In this document: piece after piece, positions 25,701 through 37,700 of the stretch
Layout of the letters: each line of letters starts with the position of its first letter
Position numbering within the stretch: the stretch's first letter is position 1
DNA from: Mactromeris polynyma
Taxonomy: Eukaryota; Mollusca; Bivalvia; Venerida; Mactridae
Assembly: GCA_032209605.1 (NCBI GenBank)
Contig: JASFXZ010000003.1
Span: 36,172,762 to 36,236,761, forward strand
Direction of reading: 5' to 3'
Length of the DNA: 64,000 bases
Made by a program: the position numbers and the translations under genes
Notes under the pieces: model-generated
What the model saw: only the letters and a program-made list of their open reading frames with translations
What the model was told of the DNA's origin: nothing
The model's database searches: none

Positions 25701-28700
25701 CACCAACGTCTATTTGCACTAATATCGTACTGTGGACACCAACGTCTATTTGCACTAATATCGTACTGTGGACACCAACGTCTATTTGCACTAACATCGT
25801 ACTGTGGACACCAACGTCTATTTGCACTAATATCGTACTGTGGACACCAACGTCTATTTGCACTAACATCGTACTGTGGACACCAACGTCTATTTGCACT
25901 AACATCGTACTGTGGACACCAACGTCTATTTGCACTAACATCGTACTGTGGACACCAACGTCTATTTGCACTAATATCGTACTGTGGACACCAACGTCTA
26001 TTTGCACTAATATCGTACTGTGGACACCAACGTCTATTTGCACTAACATCGTACTGTGGACACCAACGTCTATTTGCACTAATATCGTACTGTGGACACC
26101 AACGTCTATTTGCACTAACATCGTACTGTGACACCAACGTCTATTTGCACTAATATCGTACTGTGGACACCAACGTCTATTTGCACTAACATCGTACTGT
26201 GGACACCAACGTCTATTTGCACTAACATCGTACTGTGGACACCAACGTCTATTTGCACTAACATCGTACTGTGGACACCAACGTCTATTTGCACTAACAT
26301 CGTACTGTGGACACCAACGTCTATTTGCACTAATATCGTACTGTGGACACCAACGTCTATTTGCACTAATATCGTACTGTGGACACCAACGTCTATTTGC
26401 ACTAACATCGTACTGTGGACACCAACGTCTATTTGCACTAACATCGTACTGTGGACACCAACGTCTATTTGCACTAACATCGTACTGTGGACACCAACGT
26501 CTATTTGCACTAATATCGTACTGTGGACACCAACGTCTATTTGCACTAACATCGTACTGTGGACACCAACGTCTATTTGCACTAACATCGTACTGTGGAC
26601 ACCAACGTCTATTTGCACTAACATCGTACTGTGGACACCAACGTCTATTTGCCGCATATGTAAATTAAAGTATTACACATTCTTCCTTTAAAGCAAATAT
26701 CCTCTAAAGTAATTATTAATACTAATGAGAAACTGTTGGGCGGTTTTATTTAATTTATAGATGCTAATCAGACATAGTATATCAGACGTGTTTTGCTTAT
26801 ATATATGCTGAAATCAACAAACGTTAGCCATTACCTGCGATTTTTCCTCACAATTCAACCTCCTGACTCCGTTTCCTGATAATTTCTAACATTGTTTTTT
26901 TTCACTAACAATTTTGTCTTGTTTTTTGTAATATATATGTGTTTATTAACGTCTCTTTGTATAAATAACACTCATATGCACACAATGAAAACAATTAACA
27001 ATGTACAAAGCCACTCTAAATTAGAGTTATAAGAGACATAAAACATATATTACACAAAGCATACTCTTATACACATGATAAGAAACTAGAAACAAATGCT
27101 AATCCTGGTATAATCAAAGCACTGAAAGCGCAGAAAGACTGGGGCAGACGAAGTTTCTTGTGTTCAGTAAAGACTTGTCAACCAGAGATTGTAGAAGCAT
27201 TGTACAGCCTCACTCGGGGGTGGAAAGAGGGACTGATTCATTTACAAGCAATTTTACTTTCAACGCGTTCATGTATGGACTAGTTTAAACTGGACCATCG
27301 ATAAGACAGGTTTTAGTTTATCGGCTTCACTTTGAAGCGATCTGTGTGTCGGCGAGTACTCTCACTGTCTTAACGTTTCTTGTTTTTAAACGAACCTTGT
27401 TATATATCATTTGATTACCAGTGGTCAAGAGTTGTCGTTCCTGGGAGGATATTTTACGTTAAATTGCATGGGAGGAATTCAAGAATTAAAAGTTTGGGAG
27501 TGCCTCATTAAAGGTGTCGTTCTGGGAGGGAATGCAGAAGAGATAAAAAAATACTTCAACAGTTTGTAATAAATTTTGAAAACAAAAAGGCTTTAATAAT
27601 TAAAATAACATTCCTTTTTTTGGTAATTGAGGTGAAGTATATATATGCATCGTATCGGAAAATATCGTATCTCCATGTAGTTTTATCGATTCATATAGTA
27701 TCATCTGATGACCGAATCGTGCCATGCCCTACAATCATGAAATACCCATGTTTAACTTTTCACAATCTAACTTTGTCTGCTTGTCATCCAGTTATAAAAC
27801 CCGGAATCGTTTACAATATGCTGAATAGGGTTATGTCCGAATTCTGGTAGTTTCGGCATATTGTTCAGGTCTGTATAACAGATACTGCATTTGCCCGATC
27901 ATGAGTTTATCTGAAAAAGATATTCGTTTCCATAAAATCTATATTTGTTTAGCTCCATCAGGTTTTCAACATTTTTCATTCATATAAAGCGGCCAATTGA
28001 CCTTACCAGTTTTCCTGGAAGTAATTATCAACCAGTACTGCCAACTTCTTCACATGTGCAAGACATTATCGTAGCCAGAGTCACTGAATAACATAACCTG
28101 TCCAAAACTGGTAATCGAATCTGGATCTGCTGGCTGATAGTCTATCGCTCTACCAACTGAGCTAGCCCGGCTGGTTTCTTATTTTTGTAAATGCAAACTT
28201 TAATAATTTCCAAAGTTGATGGGAAAAACTAACAGACTCACATGACAAACGATCTAAATTCGTTCCTCCGATATCGAAGCGTCAGTACATTAACTTTATT
28301 GATTGCCCGACTTATACCATAGGTCAACACTAAAAGATTACGTAATTAAGCTAGAATTTAATCTAATCTAAAATTGAAGACTCTGCTCATAGTCATAGAC
28401 ATCGCGACCATTTCCTTCCGTGTCACAGAACGCCATATGTATCGGGACCACGAGAGCGAATAATATCCTTTAAGAAATTGTTCCAAGTTTATACGAAATT
28501 CGGTGTGGATGCAAGTTAATGTTTCCATTCGATATCTCCATGCATCGCGGTTTAATGCTGAGAATCGCATCCCATGCTTGCTCAGCACACATGTTTTACT
28601 TGTAGTGCGACCTTTATTGAACTCTAGCTTCAATCGCAACGTCTCGGCAATTTCCGTACAGTTCGGAAATCAGATAATAACCGATGTTATCCGAATGCTC

Positions 28701-31700
28701 TACCTTATTCCTAACAATACGGAATAACGGACATGGTTTATAAGTCTTCGATGAAATGAATTATTTTTAAAACATGCAATAAAGATTAACAGTAACTGCA
28801 GCTGTTATTTAACGATTTGCTACAGTATTCAGTGTGCGGTAAAATAATGGTCAGAATCCGATTCCGGAATATTGTTCCAACTCGTCTGCCGAGCGCGTCC
28901 AGGTACAAGCTAATTCCTTTGTTGTCTATAAATAGTACTTTCTGCGAGCGGGAAATTTTTATGAATGAATCGTATCGACGATATTCTTAGTAACCTCGGC
29001 TGGCAACAAATATGGGGCCAACAACAACAAGAAATGTATCCGAATGAAGCACTTGTTTCCGATAGAAAATAGTCCTTCCTCAATTCATCGATTTCTCATT
29101 TTTATGTATCAAAAAGTAGTTGTTACCTAGGACATTTTAACCAAAAACACTTAAACAATAATTCAACAATAATTTTTGAACCAGATATTTCACTTTAAAA
29201 TAAAATTCTCACGATGGATTCGGAAACGAAGATCGGATGTCACGTCAATTCGACATGTTGATTGGTCGAATTGGACGTATGCAAATGATGCGCAGTGATA
29301 CATAGAGTGGTATCAAACTCGTCTAACTCTGCCACGGCTGTTTCCAAAATTACGGTTACTAAAGACATGGGGCTAACGCCCCAGTCTAAAAACTAATTAA
29401 GGTAATACTTAGGATAAGAAACTAAAAGTATCGCGCACAAGCGTGAATAAGTACAAAATGTGTGTAAAAATCGATTATCATCTCTGTTAGACAGTAGATG
29501 AACTGACTAGCACTTGCCTCTAGTTTATAGATAAAACAACAACAATATAAAACATGACATACATTACTTACATAAATAAAACATTCTGGTATTAAGAATA
29601 CTGTTACAGGTTTTGGTGCTTAATCGAAACAGAGTTATATCAGATAAAATAAAGGACAACTTGTCTACATCAGACATGATATTGAATATAGGATTAATAG
29701 CATTAGCTTTTTCTATCAATGGTTGTCGTAAACTGTCATATAAGTTACAATATAATAATGAAAAATTACCACTTAAACCGTCTTACCAGTCACAGTTTGG
29801 CTAGTTTGTCAAAACATTTACTTCTGTTGTAAGCCGCAATTTTGTTCTGATCAATATAATATGATGTGTGTTTCATTATACATGTTCATGAACATATCTA
29901 ATACATATATATAGTTTATATACATCATGTTGTCGCCTGCCTTTAAATATTGTAAACATGATAATCATTTGTATAATCATTATATTATTTACATTACTAT
30001 GCAAAATTGTGACATTGCAAGTTAATGCTAATTTTGAATTGTAACAAGTGTATTACATGTACATATTTATATTCAATTGCGAGGTTTATTGGATTTCTGG
30101 AATAAAGTATCGACATATATATATAAACGCTCTCGAAAACTTAAGTTTGTAGGAGATCATTATTAAACGGCTAAGAAAAGTTCCGGTCACCTTCTAAATG
30201 TACATGTGTGCATGCATGTGTATAGTACACGTCCGGTGATCATTGTCACCACAACATGTGCGTTATGTGTTAAATAGGTATACCACAATACAAAACATAT
30301 CCACTGATCGACACACTAAGTACATATAGTGAGTATTCGTTATACTTTTGAATATGTTTTGAAAATGCGTTTACCTTCTTAATAGTATACATAAACATGA
30401 GCATCACGGCGCTATGTAGGGACACCACCATGTGATTTGGAACATAACGGTTGCAAAATCGGACATTACATCGAAAATAACCTTACATTATTATCCTGAT
30501 TGTTATCAAAAACAGCTGTACTGTTTATGAATTTTATATTTATTAACTTTAACCTCCAAATCGATAAATATTGGCATAAAATACAGATTTTGATATTATC
30601 AACACTAAGGACTGTCGTGACTTGAAATTCGGACTACCCAAGTTTATGCCACGACAGATTCATTCACTTTTTGTTTAATACCCCAGTCACATTTCCACCG
30701 ATCAAGGGATACATGCTCTAGCGATTACGTTACGGGCTGACGTTTTAAAAATCGTGGGGTGGGGGCGCCGATGACCTGTCAGCACCCTACGGTCGCCTAT
30801 CGAAAATTGGGCATCGGTGGGCACATTGGAACAAAATAGAGCGGAGTTATTTTCTTCCGATAAGTTGGACACCGGATATACCCACCTGTTATAATTCCTC
30901 ATGACATTGGCCGATAACGCGGGACATTCGGGCGGTATGTAAGGCGTCCGGATTTGGCTGTACGCATCTTGCGTGTTCCAAAGTTTCAACAAGCTTCAGG
31001 CGTTACGGTGGACAAACAGGAACCCGGAGGGAACAGGTTCGGGCTCCGTACGGTGTCCGTACGCATGCCGGCCAATGCTCGGAGTGACATCCTATGACAT
31101 TTTCAGCACTGGGTCGAAAACTTTTCACACATTTCGGCCGAGTATCGTCCGGGGCACCGGGAGTAGAGTGACCGCTACAAGGATTTGTCACCGGTCTTTT
31201 GCAGATTCTCACCGATGCCTACACATCTGTGAAATCCTCCGATCTTCAAAAATTCTCCGGCGACCTTTGGAAATGTGACTGAGGCATTGCTGGTGTGTTA
31301 ATATCGTCAGACAATCATACGACATTCACACGACATTCGTATGAAAAATGACATGTCGCGGATGCAAAAGTTTGATGCAATTCTAACAACAATCGTAAGA
31401 CACTCGTGAGAGTGTCGTGAGATCATGGGAAATTCGTACGAAATGTTCTTTCTTCTCTGTCTGTTCCTGTCGTGCAATCATCTAAAATTTCATTTCACCA
31501 CTTCCACAACATTTGTCATGTCATACGAAATTTAACCACGACAGAAAAATGTATGTTTCGTAATACAATATTATCGTTGGTTTCATTGTGACCGAGGCTT
31601 TGCTTTTAATATTTTACATCTATTGAATTGGTAACGTTTGTACTACCAACAGAGTGTACGTTATTATAACATCCACTTGTTACTGAACAAGAAGTTATGT

Positions 31701-34700
31701 AGTTTTATTACAAATTTCAACAATTAAATTTCAAATGTTATTCTAAGAATAATACGTATACAGCATTTTTTGATAAATGCACGACGTTCTATTAACGATA
31801 CCAATTATAATTTTCATGGAATTTTTTTTTTCTAACTTGATAATTGAAATATTTTATATTGAGTGAAGATTTCATTGAATTATTAAGTAGTGTTGTTTAG
31901 ACAGTAATGGTTCAGCACTATGTTACAATACATCCCCTAGACACAAAATATGCCTCGCAAGATATAATAACCAAGATATTTGCCTTATATTGATCTTCTC
32001 TCACAATCTGACCAATTTATACTCAGTTGTTGGTCAGTTGACGCATCACATTAGGGCAATTTGCCTTTTGTAAGGAAGCCATTTATATTTCAATAGCTCT
32101 CTCGTTCTCTTTTCCTGCTTCGTACCCATCAAAGGCAATTATCGAAATGAGAATCGTTTAGACCGTTTGGAGTTCATTATTCGAAATTACATAAAACGCC
32201 TTTCTTAGCTGAAATGACGCGCTAATAGTTTTACCTTATACGCCTTCTAGCAGTTTTGAAATTCCTTTGCCATTACTACGTATCCAACCATATACATATG
32301 TCCAGTTCCGTTTAAGATCTTAATTTTGATTTACTTAATATGAATTTTGTGTTTTACAAATTGGAATGTTTTAAATTATTAAGTTAAACATATTGTTGAA
32401 ACCTTCAAACAAACATTGATTTGATTTTCTTTATGATACGTTATTCATTATAAAGTTTCCGGTTGTAATATATCCTCGAGAGACTTGTTCCACCAGTTGC
32501 TAATTAAGTAAGATATGGCATTTAAATGACATTATTTTTTGTCACAGAAGACAAGACTTTTCACTATTAATGCAGAAAATAGCATTTTTACATGGTATTT
32601 ATTATCGTAATAAAAATGTACAAATTATGTTACTAATAATCATTTAATAATTTTGAATTAATTCAATAAAATTTTGGACCACAGCAGAGTCACAACATAC
32701 GGGTTTAATTGTTCCTGATAGAAATAAGAAATCTTCATTACCTAATATGTGAATCACTGGCTTCTAAGATGCTGCGAATTATTCTGTATTTAAATCATTG
32801 AGCTTAGAGATCTCAGGACACTAAGATTAATATGAAAGTCCAAATTTATCGTTTAATTGTATTTTTCAATATCTACAGATTGGTATCACTAATGATTGTA
32901 TTTGGTTCAGTTGTATACCTTTGTCAATTGGATAAATGATTTAAATGTTTTATAGCAGGAACCAAAGTCTAATTATTTCAACATAAGGTGTAATATGCAC
33001 ACCATAGTCGACGGAAATTCTATACTTGACTTAAGTAAACTCCACAAAAAGTGGATTGAACCAATATGGCACACATGCATACATGAACATCTTGTACCGT
33101 GATATTTTTGCTATTTTAAACACGAAACTTCGCGTTCATGCAAATAACGTGCCATAAACATTATCATAAGATACTATTAGATTACAAACTATCAACATTT
33201 ATTACCCTTCCTGTCGATTAATTCACTGCATACTGTCGTTACCAACGTTTCATGCAATGTTTCTCATTTAAAGCGCCGCATAATTAGCGGTTTTTGACGA
33301 AGCTCAACATATTACATCCTACAAACGATCGACTAGCTTTAATATCACCCTGTAAATTGCTCAGATTAACCCTTTATAGCTGAAAAAAAAGAGTTAATAT
33401 TTCGATCACATGAGCCGCTCGACGTATGGCCTGCACACGGTTCTCCTAATCTAATTTTGTTTAAACTAAATGTAACTTTCGATTCTAAGCATCTTTAAAT
33501 TCACTACAACGACTTCGAAACCGATGACGTTTTGTGTCAAGAAAGTTTGTAATTTCAAAGCAAGAAATTTCAACGGAACACCATATACAATAATTTAATT
33601 GGAGCATGGAGATTGTAGCTGTAATTTAATAAAACCAATAAAACCGCTGAACCTAAAGACACTGATACTTATATTAATTGTCAATTATATTAATGAGCTC
33701 AAAGAAAAGCGTGATTGAAACAAAATCAAGTCAATTAAGTTTTGAGAAATGGGTACGGTTGCAGACGCTCGTCTGAGGGTGACTTTATAATTTTGACTCG
33801 TACTTTATCAGGAATTGAGCTAAACACAATATTGAACATTTTATCGATGCAGATCAAGCTACGACAATACCTCTTCTTCTTTTCAAAACAGTCGAGCTAA
33901 AAAAACTTCACGTTAATATGTGACTCATAGACTTCCGTATGATTGTTGATTGCACATGTTTCCTAAATCTCACCGCAATCAAACAAGGAAACCTTACTAA
34001 TCGTTCATACAGCGAATGGTCATAATTAACTGTAAATGTATTGAGAGAAACTAATAATACAAGACTAAGTAGAAAATCCCTAAATGAAGGTTTATTCTAG
34101 TTCGAAATTCGAAAAAATCATTCATACGCTGGATTATTTTCTCAATGTTGATGGCACAGTTTCATCACATGTTTTCAACTAGTTTGTTGTGTAACTAGTC
34201 AAACCATGTATGCTTCTTCGTAGGGCCCATTTATTGACCTGTTTCGAACTTTAACTAGATTAATAAATCATTATGTGACGACTATGTATCGTATACACTG
34301 TGTACCAAGAGATTTATGCCATTGTTTTTGTACAAAATCATACACCAAAGTAATTACTGTGTAATAAAAACATCGAGTTTGATCATTATAGCTAACAAGC
34401 AAGTATCACTAAATATATCTTATACCCGCAAGCAACTGACAACTTCTTCACATAAATCAGAGATAGAGGACAAATATACAGGAACACGGAGGACTGATCC
34501 GTTACCAATTATAGGTAAAAACAAATACATTAACCCTGGTTGTTCAATCAAATGTATTAACACAACAAGAATTTATAAAATCAAGAAAATCACATAGAAA
34601 TGTTACCATTTTCTCAGACTTGTTCTTATTAATATAGCAATCCTGTTGGTACGCGTTAGTCTACGAAATACTCCAGGTGACCTTTTTTATTGAAATTCGT

Positions 34701-37700
34701 GATTTCATATTCTAAAAAACGAAGCCGTGGACTTTGAAAAGGTCTTCGCTGTTGACAACTGTGCAGTGTATGTCTAATTCATGTTGTGATCTATTGCTGG
34801 CACGTCGTTATTCCATCACAAAACTTTATCGTTTATCTTCTTTCATTATTTATTATTATTATTATACCACATTTATATAGCACTTTTTTCATGCAATTGC
34901 ACGTTCAAAAGTGCTTTACAATCACAATTAACACAATGTTAAAAATAACGACTTAAAATGGACAAGAACATGCAAGGCAAAATATCATAATTAGAACATA
35001 TAAAAGTATGGATAAAAAGATCACAATAAATAAATAATTAAAATTGTTTTGATTGCAATTAGACCTGACAAGGACTTTGTACTAACATTATATGTTTCGC
35101 ATTACGCTAGTCCAGTGAGTCAAGACATCCCACTGAAAACCAACAATCTCTCTTTTACGACAAGACTATGCTCCGCATGTAATATCAGACAATGTTTATA
35201 ACATATTGAGTGTTTCTAGAACAGCGTCACATACCACTGCTTCTAGAAACTGTCTCCAAAGGTATAGTTGTACTACCTTTAAGAAGACCCTAACTGTCTC
35301 CAAAGGTATAGTAGTACTACCTTTAAGAAGACCCTAACTGTCTCCAAAGGTATAGTTGTACTACCTTTAAGAAGACCCTAACTTTCTCCAAAGGTATAAT
35401 ACGTGTACTACCTTTAAGGAGACCCTAACTTCAATCAGTTTGAATAAACTTTGGTGAAGTAATGCGTTTTCAGCGCTTTCTTGAATGACGGCAGTGTTTT
35501 ATGGTCTCTAAGAGCTGTTGGCAGTGCATTCCAGAGCTTCGGCGCTGCAGCCGCGAAACAACGATCACCATAGGTCACAGTCCTCGTTTTCGGCACAACC
35601 AGAAGGACAGAGTCATTTTGAGACCTAAGCTGTCTTTGTTGAGTATAGATTTCCAACATACTTCTGATGTAGCCAGGGGATTTTCCCTGTAGTGCTTTGA
35701 AAACATGGGTCAATACCTTGTACTCTACTCGACATTGTATGGGTAGCCAGTGGAGATCCTTTAGCACAGGGGTGATGTGATTGTAACGTGGTGTCTTAGT
35801 GATGAGGCGAGCAGCTGTATTTTGAATGTTTTGTAGCTTATTCAGGATGATCTTAGGACAGCCGCATAGCAATGAATTACAATAATCCAGTCTTGATGTT
35901 ACCAAAGAATTGATCAATGATTTTGTTGCGTCAACAGTCAGATACTGTCTGATTTGCCCTATTTGTCGGATCTGCATGAAACACGACCTGGAGACAGAGT
36001 TGACATGTTTGTCCATGTCTAAATGTGAATCTAGTATGGCACCAAGGTTTCTTACCATCGACGAGGGTCTGATCACAGCTTCACCAACTTTCACGGTGAG
36101 ATTCTCGGTAGTACTGGAATTTCGTTTCGGTACAAACAGGATTACTTCTGTTTTGTCAGCATTTAATTTCAATTTATTGTCCCCCATCCATTGCAAGATG
36201 TCCTTAAGACATGCTTCAATTCGTTGCAGTGTCTCGTCACGTGAAACGCAATCTTTTGGTTTGAACGCCATGTACAACTGTGAGTCATCAGCGTAGAAAT
36301 GATGATCCAGTTGATGCTTTCTACAGATTGTACCTACTGGTTTAGTGTACATGATGTAGTTCTTTGGACCGAGAACAGATCCCTGTGGTACACTATAATT
36401 CATCAAAACTGGTTTTGATAGTTCACCATCAATGCAAACGGTCTGGTAGCGATTACTTAGATAGGATTTCATCCATTCCAATGGCTTGCCCGCTATTCCG
36501 AAATGGTGTTCGAGTCTGCGAAGGAGAGTAGTGTGATCAATAGTGTCAAAAGCTGCCGATAAGTCCAGCATGACCAGGACAGTAGCTTTATTCTGATCTA
36601 GAGAACAAAGAATGTCATTTTGTACACGGAGCAGAGCAGTTTCTGTAGAGTGGAATTTCCTATAAGCTGATTGACGCTCTTCATGGAGATTATGCAGTGC
36701 TAAATGCTCTTCTAGTTGAGCATCGACTACTTTCTCAAGAACTTTGGAAATGAAAGGTAAGTTTGACACAGGTCTGTAATTTTTCAGTACATTTTGATCA
36801 AGGCCTGGTTTCTTTATCAGTGGTCTTATTCTGGAGCTTTTAAAAGCGGCAGGCACATACGCATTTTCGAGTGATGCATTGATTAGTCTTGTTAATAAAG
36901 GAAGTAATTCATTCAAACAATCTTTCAACAGCCATGTTGGGATTGGATCTAGCTCACATGACTTACTAGGTGATCGTGTTATTAGTTTACGGATATCTTC
37001 CTCAGAAATAGGAGAAAACTCAAATAGCGGCTCCTGTTCGAAAGATGTGTCAAATTCAGCACTGTCAGCTTGTTGAGTTGATTTAGATCCAGATGCTATT
37101 TCTGTTCTTATTTTCTCGATTTTATTTATGAAAAAGTCACTGAATTCCTGCGCAAGTACCTTAGCAGATTTGTCAGTTGGTAACACAACTTCATTTGTTT
37201 CACCCATCAAGTGTTTAGTTATTTTGAACAAACCTTTCTGGTCGCGTCCACAGGACTCAACTTTTTCAGCGTAATGGCTGACCTTAGATTGTTTTAACAA
37301 TTTGTTAACTGCGGAACATTGGTTTCTGTATATTTCGTGATCTATTGCCAATTTCGTACCTCGCCACTTTCGCTCTAGTTTACGTCTAAGATGTTTGGCA
37401 TCATGTAACTCTTCTGTGTACCAAGGACAAGAGGGCCTTAACACGATTGTCTTAGTTTTGAGAGGGGCATGTTCATCAATAATTGTTGAAAGTCCATGGG
37501 TATACGCCTCGACAAGTTTATCAACGTCTGAAGAATTCATTTCACTTTTTAGAATAGCCGATGATGCAATAGCTTTTTTAAACTCGTTGATATCAATGGA
37601 TTTCAATTTTCTAAAAGTCACTGTTTTTCTCATGGGTGCAGGTTTAGCTGCGCTTGCTTTGAATACCACTGCAAAGTGATCCCGTGATGTCTTTCCAGTG

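Noticed and set aside
25568..26691. Four long open frames (160-190 codons) on both strands with a 12-residue repeat
   Set aside because: They are by-products of a 36-bp tandem repeat, whose unit length is a multiple of three and which has no stop in several frames. Both strands are open and a one-base loss shifts them.
6656..28639. A conserved ~76-codon frame in both 2.2-kb repeat copies as a gene
   Set aside because: The repeat copies are nearly identical DNA, so similarity is no sign of selection. A one-base indel upstream shifts the frame between copies, and no domain is recognised.
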